In this document: positions 37,365 through 46,034 of the stretch, one piece after another | Numbering within the stretch: the first letter of the stretch is position 1 | Layout of the letters: every line of letters begins with the position of its first letter | Origin: Photobacterium sp. GJ3 | Lineage (GTDB): Bacteria; Pseudomonadota; Gammaproteobacteria; Enterobacterales; Vibrionaceae | DNA: 64,000 nucleotides | Assembly: GCF_018199995.1 (NCBI RefSeq) | Contig: NZ_CP073579.1 | Coordinates: 1,550,001 to 1,614,000 of the forward strand | Reading direction: 5' to 3' | The notes under the pieces: model-generated | The model's database searches: none | Told to the model about the DNA's origin: nothing | What the model saw: only the letters and a program-made list of their open reading frames with translations | Program-made: the position numbers and the translations under genes

Positions 37365-39780
37365 TTTATGGATTTCCGCCTGCGCGGGAATGACGGAATT
37401 GAGTATTTTGATGTGGTGTGAATTGTTATGGAATGACGAGCTTGAGTGTGTTTATTGTGTCGTAAATACTCCATCTATCATCATCAAGACGACGGGATTT
37501 TAAAAACTTACTCACAACAGAAAATACCAACCACTTGTCATTCCCGCGCAGGCGGGAATCCAGTGACGTTGATGTGCTGGAGCTTCGTCTGAGTAATGTG
37601 AATGATTCGACAGAATGACCTGAATCGTGCTGTGACATTATCTGTTTCATGATGGTTATCGCGTGCTTTTAACCAGACGAATTATGGATTCCCGCCTGCG
37701 CGGGAATGACGGGATTGAATGTATTTATTATGTCGTTAATATTCTATATACTATCACCAAAATAACGGGGTTTTAAAAACTTACCCGCTACAGAAAATAT
37801 CAACCACTTGTCATTCCCGCGCAGGCGGGAATCCAGTGACGTTGATGCGCAGGCGCTTCGTTTGGGTGCTGTGAACGATTCTATAGAATGGCCTGGACCA
37901 CGTTGTGACTTTATCTGTTTCATGATGATTGTCGTGTGCTTTGAACCCGGCGCCTTATGGATTCCCGCCTGCGCGGGAATGACGGACTTGAGTATTTTCG
38001 ACATGAAGGGAAGTTGTTCTGTAATGACGATCTTGAGTATTTCTGATTTTTTTGAGTTGCTCAGAAATGACGGTTTTTCTGTGTTTATTCTGTCGTGAAT
38101 ATTCTATCTTTCATTACCAAAATATCGGGATTTTAAAAAACTTACCCACAACAGAAAATGCCAAACTCTTGTCATTCCCGCGCAGGCGGGAATCCAGTGA
38201 CGTTGATGTGCTGGAGCTTCGTCTGAGTAATGTGAATGATTCGACAGAATGACCTGGACCATGTTGTGATTTTATCTGTTCAATGATGATTGTCGTGTGC
38301 TTTGAACCCGGTGTTTTATGGATTCCCGCCTGCGCGGGAATGACGAAATTGAGTATTTTCGATGTGGGGGGAAGTTGTTCGGGAATGACGGAATTGAGTA
38401 TTTTGATGTGGTGTGAGTCGTTCTGGAATGACGAGCTTGAGTGTGTTTATTGTGTCGTAAATACTCCATCTATCATCATCAAGACGACGGGGTTTTAAAA
38501 AACTTACCCACAACAGAAAATGCCAAACCCTTGTCATTCCCGCGCAGGCGGGAATCCAGTGACGTTGATGCGCAGGCGCTTCGTTTGAGTGCTGTGAATG
38601 ATTCTATAGAATGGCCTGGACCACGTTGTGATTTTATCTATTTTATGATGATTGTCGTGTGCTTTGAACCCGGTGTTTTATGGATTCCCGCCTGCGCGGG
38701 AATGACGGAATTGAGTATTTTGATGTGGTGTGAGTCGTTCTGGAATGACGAGCTTGAGTGTGTTTATTGTGTCGTAAATACTCCATCTATCATCATCAAG
38801 ACGACGGGATATGAAAAAACTTACCCACAACAGAAAATGCCAAACTCTTGTCATTCCCGCGCAGGCGGGAATCCAGTGACGTTGATGCGCTGGAGCTTCG
38901 TCTGGGTGCTGTGAACGATTCTATAGAATGGCCTGGACCACGTTGTGACTTTATCTGTTCAATGATGATTGTCGTGTGTTTTTAACCCGGCGCCTTATGG
39001 ATTCCCGCCTGTGCGGGAATGACGGAATTGAGTATTTTCGATGTGGGATGGAAATGCGAGAGAATGACGAATTTTAGTATTTTCGATGTGGTGTGAGTCG
39101 TTCTGGAATGACGAGCTTGAGTGTGTTTATTGTGTCGTAAATACTCCATCTATCATCATCAAGACGACGGGATATGAAAAAACTTACCCACAACAGAAAA
39201 TGCCAAACCCTTGTCATTCCCGCGCAGGCGGGAATCCAGTGACGTTGATGCGCTGGAGCTTCGTCTGGGTGCTGTGAGCGATTCTATAGAATGGCCTGGA
39301 CCACGTTGTGACTTTATCTGTTTCATGATGATTGTCGTGTTCTTTGAACCCGGCGCCTTATGGATTCCCGCCTGCGCGGGAATGACGGACTTGAGTATTT
39401 TCGACATGAAGGGAAGTTGTTCTGTAATGACGATCTTGAGTGTGTTTATTGTGTCGTAAATATTCTATTTTTCATCATCAAATCGACGGGATTTTAAAAA
39501 ACTTACCCACAACAGAAAATGCCAAACCCTTGTCATTCCCGCGCAGGCGGGAATCCAGTGACGTTGATGCGCTGGCGCTTCGTCTGGGTGCTGTGAGCGA
39601 TTCTATAGAATGGCCTGGACCACGTTGTGATTTTATCTGTTCAATGATGATTGTCGTGTGTTTTGAACCCGGCGCCTTATGGATTCCCGCCTGCGCGGGA
39701 ATGACGGACTTGAGTATTTTCGACGTGGGAGGGAAATGCTCGGGAATGACGGACTTGAGTATTTCCGATTTGAGGAAAGT
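37365..39780. repeat. Tandem array of 270-360 bp units carrying paired opposite palindromes
   Basis: Seven copies of ATTCCCGCGCAGGCGGGAAT followed by CCAGTGACGTTGATG start near 37540, 37813, 38174, 38536, 38853, 39216 and 39535. They alternate with the inverse palindrome ATTCCCGCCTGCGCGGGAAT followed by GACGG. Shared filler includes ACTCCATCTATCATCATC, ACTTACCCACAACAGAAAAT, TTCTATAGAATGGCCTGGAC and ATGATTGTCGTGTGCTTTGA. Spacing (273, 361, 362, 317, 363, 319) shows units gained or lost a short block. No believable gene lies inside; the open frames there are by-products of the repeats. Confidence 0.92.
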
Positions 39781-39878
39781 TAAGCGGAGATGTCGGCTTT
39801 GAGTATTTTTCATGTGCGGGAGTTGTTCATGAATGAAGGCATTCTAATCAGATGAATTGTTGACCTTCCGGGAAGATA

Positions 39879-40220
39879 TCATCCTGCAATTTCAAGGAAG
39901 AGATCTCGCCAGCAGGGATTCTTCTGTTCAATCAGATTGATCTTCCATTGCCGCCGCCACTTCTTCAATTGTTTCTCCCGCAAGATAGCTGAGGTCATAT
40001 TTTCAGCGATTTCAAAATAAACAAGACGATGAACCTGATGTGCTTTGCTAAAGCCATCTGCCGTATCAGTGCGATGTTGCCATACACGTTTGATTAAATT
40101 ACTTGTCACACCAATGTATAAAGTTCCATTTCGTTTGCTGGCAAGGATATAAACACAAGGTAATTTAACCATGTTGATTCGCTGGAATGATGGAGGATGG
40201 GCTATATGAAACGAAGACAT
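39879..40220 (-). CDS. GIY-YIG domain nuclease-like protein
   Basis: A 97-113 residue protein with the GIY-YIG catalytic fold: YILASKRNGTLYIGVTSNL contains the Y-x-L...L-Y-I-G signature, followed by the arginine in LIKRVWQHR and a conserved glutamate in YFEIAENMTSAILREKQLKKW. This is the small stand-alone UPF0213/YhbQ-like class. The start may be 40172 (MVKLPCVYIL) or 40220; neither has a clear ribosome site. It lies right beside a palindrome array, an association worth testing. Its substrate is unknown. Confidence 0.8.
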   Translation of the reverse strand: MSSFHIAHPPSFQRINMVKLPCVYILASKRNGTLYIGVTSNLIKRVWQHRTDTADGFSKAHQVHRLVYFEIAENMTSAILREKQLKKWRRQWKINLIEQKNPCWRDLFLEIAG

Positions 40221-40327
40221 CTCAATGATGCAACCCCTTTTGCTGATGAAAGAACCTGTCGCGAAGATGATTGTGCAACAACAATCTCAGGTTTCACGTT
40301 TTACGGATCCACGACACGGAGCACCTG

Positions 40328-40385
40328 AAGTGCCCGCCAGCCTTTTCTGTTTGACTGCGGCGTGATTTTTCGGGCACTTTTTTGT
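40328..40385 (+). terminator. Hairpin with T-run upstream of the NlpE-like gene
   Basis: AAGTGCCCG (40328-40336) pairs with CGGGCACTT (40371-40379) across a 34-base loop, and the right arm runs into a tract of T. No annotated plus-strand gene ends just upstream, so it could end a small RNA or act as a leader attenuator. Confidence 0.4.
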
Positions 40386-40467
40386 GTAACGCGAGTCCAA
40401 GTTCTCAGAAAACATCTGATGGGCGCTTGTATGGCGGTCAGGTGAGTTGAGTTTTTCAGGAGAAACT

Positions 40468-40967
40468 ATGAAAACGAAGCGACTGTTATCTCTGGCGATT
40501 GGATTGGGACTGGCGGCGATACTGGCAGGTTGTGATCAACCAAACTCGGATCAGGCTGCTGTACAAGATGAAGCACAAACGGCGGTTCAGGCAGAGGAGC
40601 AAACGCAATCTGTTTATGTGGACACCGACCATAATGCCCGGAATTCTCTGGATTGGAATGGCACCTACGCGGGCACGATTCCCTGTGCAGATTGTGCCGG
40701 GATTGAAACGGTGTTGGTTCTGGGGATGGATGGAACCTTTGAATTGACGGAAACCTATCTCGGATACGAAGAAGACGGTCAGTTCCGTCATCAGGGGCAT
40801 TTACCTGGAATGACGCGGGTAATACCATCACTTTAACCAATGACAGCGGGGATGATATTCAATTCTTCGTTGGCGAAAACCAGTTGTTCAGGCTGGATCG
40901 GGAAGGCAAACGCATTACCGGCAATCTGGCTGACATGTATGTGCTGCAAAAACAACACGCACAATAA
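40468..40967 (+). pseudogene. NlpE-like envelope stress lipoprotein broken by a one-base frameshift
   Basis: The first frame has a signal with lipobox LAGC and the NlpE N-domain: WNGTYAGTIPCADCAGIETV, with the CxxC pair, then MDGTFELTETYLG. It then drifts off and stops at 40836. The next frame continues exactly as expected: AFTWNDAGNTITLTND, FFVGENQLFRLDREGKRITG and LADMYVLQKQ, to a stop at 40965. Adding one G to the GGGG run at 40794-40797 joins both. NlpE senses surface contact and copper through Cpx. True mutation or sequencing slip cannot be told apart here. Confidence 0.8.
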
Positions 40968-40987
40968 TCCCCTGCCTGCTTTTGCAA

Positions 40988-41025
40988 ATGCCGATCAGTT
41001 CTCATCGAGTTGATCGGCATTGTTG
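40988..41025 (+). terminator. Hairpin after the NlpE-like gene
   Basis: ATGCCGATCA (40988-40997) and TGATCGGCAT (41011-41020) form a ten-base stem with a 13-base loop, 20 bases after the stop. Only a weak T-rich tail (TGTTGTCTCT) follows, so termination is likely but not certain. Confidence 0.55.
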
Positions 41026-41140
41026 TCTCTGAGTCAGATAATTTTACACTTCTGCCCAGAAATCCCGGAAAAATGTCGGGCTTTTTTACACATCGGAAAA
41101 TGATTTCATGAAGTGGATTGTATTTCAGTCAGATACGTTT

Positions 41141-41156
41141 TGGCATGCATGATGCA
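41141..41156 (+). promoter_or_regulatory. Sigma-54-type promoter of the PEP-CTERM gene
   Basis: TGGCATGCATGATGCA matches the RpoN -24/-12 pattern TGGCACG-N4-TTGCA with GG and GC at the right spacing; two bases differ. It lies 64 bases before the ATG of the PEP-CTERM gene. Sigma-54 control by PrsK/PrsR is known for PEP-CTERM genes in other proteobacteria. Confidence 0.55.
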
Positions 41157-41204
41157 GTTTCATGTTGCGAACACAACTCGACATACACGGTAGGGAGCGA
41201 CAAC

Positions 41205-41972
41205 ATGAAATCATTGCTGAAAACAGGGTTGCTCACCCTTGGCCTTCTCGGAGGCTCAATGAGTGTCTCGGCAGCTCAGATCGACTTTACAGAGAATCCG
41301 TATTCTGTTTTGGATGGTCAGCAGAGTGCGACCGTCGGAGACATTACTTTTTCTGCCTGGCGATACTTTCTGGATGTCAATGGCCTGTTTACTGAAGGCT
41401 CACTGATCACCGGTAACCCAAGCTGGGTTCAACTGTCTCATACACCATTGCAAGGGATTGGGGTCGATACACTTCCAATCAATCTGATCGAAGCGGTGGG
41501 TGAAGCACTGGTTGATGACGACGACAAAGTGGATGCCTGGGAATTTGTTGTCCTGAGTTTTGCTCAGCCAGTGACTGTGAACGGCATTTTCCTGAATGAC
41601 TATAGTTTGCTGGAATCCGGCACGGCTTATCTGTTTGATGATGGTTTCCCAGAGCTTGAAGTGGGCCTGAACACGGATTTGCTTGGCCTGGATTCACTGC
41701 TGGATGCGCTGACACCGGATGCGCTGAACTGGGATGGCTCGTACTGGGATTTTGGTGGTGAAGATAACGTCAGCCATATCGTGATTTCAGCGGCGCTGCT
41801 ATCTGATTTTTACATTGCTGGAATTGATTACACCATCGGTAATGGTGGCCCTGGGGATCCAAACCCAATTCCGGAACCAGCCAGCTTGCTGCTGCTGACC
41901 ACAGGTTTGGGAATGCTTGGCTGGCGTCAGCGCCGCAAAGCAAACTCTCAACATGAGCCAGTGATGGCGTAA
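41205..41972 (+). CDS. PEP-CTERM sorting domain protein
   Basis: A 255-residue secreted protein with signal peptide (LLTLGLLGGSMSVSAAQ) and a C-terminal sorting signal. That signal consists of IPEPASLLLLTTGLGMLGWR followed by QRRRK-type basic residues, the classic PEP motif, hydrophobic helix and arginine tail recognised by an exosortase. The body is acidic (DDDDKVDAWEFVVLSF) with no known enzyme motif. It would be delivered to the cell surface or matrix. No exosortase is in the window. AGGGAG precedes ATG 41205, and a sigma-54-like promoter and a strong terminator bracket it. Confidence 0.88.
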   Translation: MKSLLKTGLLTLGLLGGSMSVSAAQIDFTENPYSVLDGQQSATVGDITFSAWRYFLDVNGLFTEGSLITGNPSWVQLSHTPLQGIGVDTLPINLIEAVGEALVDDDDKVDAWEFVVLSFAQPVTVNGIFLNDYSLLESGTAYLFDDGFPELEVGLNTDLLGLDSLLDALTPDALNWDGSYWDFGGEDNVSHIVISAALLSDFYIAGIDYTIGNGGPGDPNPIPEPASLLLLTTGLGMLGWRQRRKANSQHEPVMA

Positions 41973-42008
41973 TACCACTATCCGTAATACCTCTGTAACT
42001 CAATTGTT

Positions 42009-42040
42009 CCGGCGTTGCATGATGCACGCCGGTTTTTTTT
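42009..42040 (+). terminator. Rho-independent terminator after the PEP-CTERM gene
   Basis: CCGGCG pairs with CGCCGG around an inner TGCA/TGCA pairing (42009-42032), followed by eight T. A strong intrinsic terminator 37 bases after the stop codon. Confidence 0.85.
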
Positions 42041-42261
42041 ATTGAATGACTGTAAGGAGTTGCATCGATATCACGAAATACTTCACAAAGAAGTGCCACA
42101 TCGCAGGGAAATTTGCCTAAAATAAAAGTGTCATTTTCACGTTATTGTGATCGTGTTAACTATAAATTGTTTTAACAGAAATCAAAAAGAGAACAGGAAT
42201 CACAGTTTCCACCCAGTTGGTGATACGGGTCAGTGACATTTGGGACGAGGGTAATCCGTTT

Positions 42262-43863
42262 ATGAGTCAATCTGCGCAGGATAGGGCTGGCCGTCAGGTC
42301 GGCGTGTTATCGTTATTTCTTTCATTGTTTGTCAAACGAACACTGATCAAACTGGCTGTTTTTGCCATTATCTGGCTGATTCTGGCCAGCCAGTTTGAAT
42401 GGTTTGAACATTTCACCCAGTGGGTGAGTCAGTATCATGCATTCGGTCTGGGTGCATTCATTTCTTTATTGCTTGTGTTACCCATTGCTTTGGTTGGCCT
42501 GAGCTGGCGCCGAATCCGCCAGATGACGGATGAGCTCAAAGTTGGAGAACGCGACAAAGCGGCCATGTATCAATTGGCAATGCATGATCCGCTGACCGAA
42601 CTGCCCAACCGGCTCTATTTTTCTGAACAGCTGCAAAAGGCCCTGCAACATGCTGGCGACAACGATGCCTGTGTTGCTGTGCTGATGATGGATTTAAACA
42701 AATTCAAACAAATCAACGATGCGTACGGCCATATTGTCGGCGATGAACTTTTGGTTGCCACGGCGGGTCGGCTGAAACACCTGCTTCGGATGCACGATAC
42801 CATTGCCCGGCTGGGTGGGGATGAGTTTGCGCTGATTCACATTGGCGGGCAGGAACCGGACGAGGCTTCCGCGCTGGCATCGCGTATCATCAAAGCGATG
42901 TCAGAGCCCTACCATATTCGGGGGCAGCAGATTCTGGCTGGCGTCAGTATCGGGATCGCGATGTCAAATCATGACATTGAGCCGGTTGATCTGCTGCGTG
43001 CTGCCGACACGGCCATGTACCGGGCGAAAATGGATGGCGGTTCGACATTCGCCTTTTTCGATACCCGGATGGACGAACAGTTGAAGCAGCGTCAGTTGCT
43101 TGAAAGAGATCTGCGTAAAGCCATCGCACAGGATTTGCTGGAACCTTATTATCAGCCGGTTTTCGACCTGAAAACCCGCCAGATTGAGGGCTTTGAGGCG
43201 CTGCTTCGCTGGCGTCACCAACGGGAAGGCATGGTTTCGTCACAGGAATTTATTCCGGTTGCTGAGGATGCCGGACTCATCCAGGTGCTGGGCGACTGGG
43301 TCATGAAGCAGGCCTGTATTGCGGCTATGGATTGGCCGGAAGACATGCGGGTGTCGGTTAACATCTCGGTGCAGCAGCTGAAACATGAAACCTTTCGTCA
43401 GACGGTGTCAAACGCGCTGTCTGAATCGGGTTTGAACCCGGCACGGCTGGAAATTGAATTTACCGCACAAACCGTGCAGCAGGATCCGCATCTGATGCGG
43501 GCAATCATGCAGGATCTGAAACATCTGGGTGTTTCGCTGGTACTGGATGATTTCGGGAACGGCAATGCGTGCCTGACCATTATGCGTGATTTCCCGTTCG
43601 ATAAAGTGAAAGTGGCCCGTGCCTGTATCGGCACCTTACCGGGATCTGAGGCAAACAAAGCAATGATTCAGTCGGTGGTGGGGATGAGCGCGAGTCTGGG
43701 GATGCAGGTGGCTGTAGTCGGGATTGAAGACGAAAGCCAGCTGGCTCTGGTTTCCTCTCTGGGTTGCCGTCATGGGCAGGGGTTCCTGCTGGGGCATCCA
43801 CTCAGCCGTCATGCAGCTGGGCGACTATTACTCAACCAGCCCGATCAGGCCATGGGCAGCTGA
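42262..43863 (+). CDS. GGDEF-EAL protein with degenerate EAL domain
   Basis: A membrane c-di-GMP protein of about 533 residues. Two membrane helices (near residues 25-42 and 57-80) precede a GGDEF domain (DPLTELPNRLYF, MMDLNKFKQINDA, GGDEF at residues 185-189). The EAL domain starts at residues 312-314 (EGFEALLRWRH) and keeps NIS and DDFG. The usual E-I-T-E is EFTAQ, the aspartate of K-I-D is alanine (VKVARACIG) and A-E-G-V-E reads VVGIE, so hydrolysis is doubtful. It is probably a cyclase with a sensory or binding EAL. Alternative TTG/GTG starts lie at 42217-42220. Confidence 0.85.
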   Translation: MSQSAQDRAGRQVGVLSLFLSLFVKRTLIKLAVFAIIWLILASQFEWFEHFTQWVSQYHAFGLGAFISLLLVLPIALVGLSWRRIRQMTDELKVGERDKAAMYQLAMHDPLTELPNRLYFSEQLQKALQHAGDNDACVAVLMMDLNKFKQINDAYGHIVGDELLVATAGRLKHLLRMHDTIARLGGDEFALIHIGGQEPDEASALASRIIKAMSEPYHIRGQQILAGVSIGIAMSNHDIEPVDLLRAADTAMYRAKMDGGSTFAFFDTRMDEQLKQRQLLERDLRKAIAQDLLEPYYQPVFDLKTRQIEGFEALLRWRHQREGMVSSQEFIPVAEDAGLIQVLGDWVMKQACIAAMDWPEDMRVSVNISVQQLKHETFRQTVSNALSESGLNPARLEIEFTAQTVQQDPHLMRAIMQDLKHLGVSLVLDDFGNGNACLTIMRDFPFDKVKVARACIGTLPGSEANKAMIQSVVGMSASLGMQVAVVGIEDESQLALVSSLGCRHGQGFLLGHPLSRHAAGRLLLNQPDQAMGS

Positions 43864-43872
43864 TCGCTGCTG

Positions 43873-44748
43873 TTATTGCCGGTTTTGCTTCTGACGATAC
43901 TGTTCCGGCGTGCATTGCGCATGCTTTTTAAACAAACTGATGAAGGGAGATGCCTGATGATAACCCAGCGTCAGCGCAATCTCTTTGACAGATAAACCTT
44001 TCCGCAACAAGTGCAGCGAGTAGATAAATTTTCTCCGCTGCCGCCATTCGATAAAACTCATTCCCAAAGTTTGCTGGCAGTGCCGGGCGAGTGTCCGCTC
44101 TGTGGTATGCAGTTTCTTGGCCCATTCTGCAAGCGTGGTTGGATCGGTCGGATTCTTTTCCAGCGCCCGCAACATGGGTTTCAGGAGTTTGTCTTCACTG
44201 CTCGGCAGAAACTGATCATGCACCCGCGCCTGCTGGAGCTGGTCCAGTAAAACAGCAATGAGGCGTTTGTCCGGCTCGGTTTGTGCGACTTGTAACTGGC
44301 GATTGCGTAAATCGCTGACGATAGCCTCAATGATTGGCGTCACTTCCAGCAGGCAGGGATAGGCCGGTAATTTCTGCGCCAGCGGATTCACGATGTTCAT
44401 CGAGCAGTAATTCATGCTGCGGCGCATATAGCTTTCGTGTCTGATGCCGGGTGGAATCCAGATCGCGTACTGAGACGGTGAGAGAAATCGTTTTCCGTCG
44501 GCATTCAGCTCCAGAATCCCGCCACTGATCAGCTGAAGCTGCCCCCACGGATGCGTGTGCACTGGTGTGGTGGTGTGGGGTAAAAACGCCTGATGGCCGA
44601 AAAACACCTCACCGGGCGGGTTGTGATCATCAAACAAAGGGCGGTAGACGTTTTTCATGAGAGGACGGCTCTGATACGCATTCGGGACAGTTGCAAGAGT
44701 AAATGCGAGGGATCTGATTGGCAAGGGCTGAAGCGAATGCGCAGACAT
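43873..44748 (-). CDS. AraC-family transcriptional regulator with cupin sensor
   Basis: The N-terminal cupin (PGEVFFGHQAFLPHTTTPVH then HPWGQLQLISGGILELNADG) binds an unknown ligand. The C-terminal double helix-turn-helix (TLAEWAKKLHTTERTLARHC, SVKEIALTLGYHQASPFISL, then FKKHAQCTPEQYRQ) is clear. The N-terminal 30 residues before MKNVYRPLFDDHN look non-conserved, so a start at 44658 is possible; neither start has a good ribosome site. Target genes are unknown; it is divergent from the exonuclease gene. Confidence 0.85.
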   Translation of the reverse strand: MSAHSLQPLPIRSLAFTLATVPNAYQSRPLMKNVYRPLFDDHNPPGEVFFGHQAFLPHTTTPVHTHPWGQLQLISGGILELNADGKRFLSPSQYAIWIPPGIRHESYMRRSMNYCSMNIVNPLAQKLPAYPCLLEVTPIIEAIVSDLRNRQLQVAQTEPDKRLIAVLLDQLQQARVHDQFLPSSEDKLLKPMLRALEKNPTDPTTLAEWAKKLHTTERTLARHCQQTLGMSFIEWRQRRKFIYSLHLLRKGLSVKEIALTLGYHQASPFISLFKKHAQCTPEQYRQKQNRQ

Positions 44749-44829
44749 GCTATGCTTCGCCGCTTTGTTGAGACTCTATCAGCCACAGGTTTTGCCCTGA
44801 ATGGGACTGATGAACGAATCTGGATCCAT

Positions 44830-45375
44830 ATGAATTACACCCGCATCGTTTGCTTTGATCTTGAAATGTGTTGCTGGAATGAAGACGGCAAAGCCCGCAC
44901 CGGCGAAATCATTGAGATTGGCGTTGCAGAACTGAATCTGGAAAAGGGCACGATTTCACGCCGCGCACAGTATTTTGTGCAGCCGGAATCAGATGAAATC
45001 TCGCCTTTTTGCACCGAGCTGACCGGGATCAAACCTGAAGTGGTCGCACAGAACGGCAAACCGCTTGCCAGTATTCTGAAAGCCATGGAGCAAAAGTTCG
45101 GCGGACGTCATAAAATTTATGCGGCCTGGGGCCGGGACGATGCCATTTTACGCGCCGAGTGCAAAGCCAAAGGGCTGGAAGTCCCGTTCCGGGAATACCT
45201 GAATCTGGCGACTTTGTTTAAGCTGCAGCCTCACGTACAGAATAAGCGTATCGGCCTGCGTGCCGCCATGGCCATGAGCGGGCTGGAATGGGAAGGCCGT
45301 CAGCATTCCGGCTATGTGGATGCATACAACCTTGCCCGGCTGGCTCGTATGATGTTTCCCGCGCCAACGAAATAA
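44830..45375 (+). CDS. DEDDh-family 3'-5' exonuclease
   Basis: A 181-residue protein similar to ERI-1/KapD-type exonucleases. The catalytic residues are visible: D and E in CFDLEMCCW, an aspartate in WGRDDAIL, and the histidine with its aspartate in RQHSGYVDAYN. It acts on RNA or DNA 3' ends. ATG 44830 was chosen because the in-frame sequence upstream (from 44593) overlaps the divergent regulator gene and does not look like part of the domain. Confidence 0.85.
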   Translation: MNYTRIVCFDLEMCCWNEDGKARTGEIIEIGVAELNLEKGTISRRAQYFVQPESDEISPFCTELTGIKPEVVAQNGKPLASILKAMEQKFGGRHKIYAAWGRDDAILRAECKAKGLEVPFREYLNLATLFKLQPHVQNKRIGLRAAMAMSGLEWEGRQHSGYVDAYNLARLARMMFPAPTK

Positions 45376-45427
45376 CGTACAGATCAACTGAGAGTGATCG
45401 TTTTACATTGAGTAAGAAGGACACAGA

Positions 45428-45775
45428 ATGGATATTCAGCGTATTAACCCGACCAAACGTTGGTCAGATGTGACTGTATTTAATGGGATTGCTCACTTCG
45501 TTGAAGTGCCGGAATCCGATACCAGCGCCGATATTACCGGTCAGGCGCAACAGGTTTTCGCGCAGGCAGAAGCCATGCTCGCCAGTGCGGGCAGCGACAA
45601 GTCCCGCATCCTGTCTGTCACGATTTATATCACCGACTGGGCGAACCTGGATGCATTCAATGCCGCATGGGATGCCTGGCTGCCAGAAGGCAGCGCCCCA
45701 AGCCGCGCCTGCGTTAAAGTTGAGCTGGCCGATCCGGATTATCTGGTCGAAATCGCCTTCGTCGCCGCTGCATAA
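45428..45775 (+). CDS. RidA/YjgF-family deaminase
   Basis: A 115-residue trimeric RidA-like protein. The family hallmarks are GIAHFVEVPESD, QAQQVFAQAEAMLASAGSDK and the substrate-binding arginine in PSRACVKVELADPD. It is closest to the YoaB-like subgroup. RidA proteins hydrolyse reactive enamines/imines from PLP enzymes. GGA precedes the ATG. It follows the exonuclease gene by 52 bases. Confidence 0.87.
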   Translation: MDIQRINPTKRWSDVTVFNGIAHFVEVPESDTSADITGQAQQVFAQAEAMLASAGSDKSRILSVTIYITDWANLDAFNAAWDAWLPEGSAPSRACVKVELADPDYLVEIAFVAAA

Positions 45776-46034
45776 TACTCGCGCCTGTCGCCCCTCGCGC
45801 GGCAGGCCCTTTCTGTGATCCCCTTTCCACTTTTATTTCTGATTTCATTATCACTACCTGAAAAGTGATTTCATCTGGTCTTTCGAACGAATTGCAATCT
45901 GCTGCATTGGTCTGGATTCAGATAAAATATGGCTGGTTTATCAACGGTTAGTGGATGTACGTGATGTCAGATTTTATTTCGAAAGTAATAAAGTATGTAA
46001 AGGCAAGTTATGACCCAATTCCAGACTATGATCG

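Noticed and set aside
37426..39813. Small open frames in the 37.4-39.8 kb array
   Set aside because: All share the palindrome peptide (SFPRRRESSDV or SRLRGNDK) and arise from the repeats.
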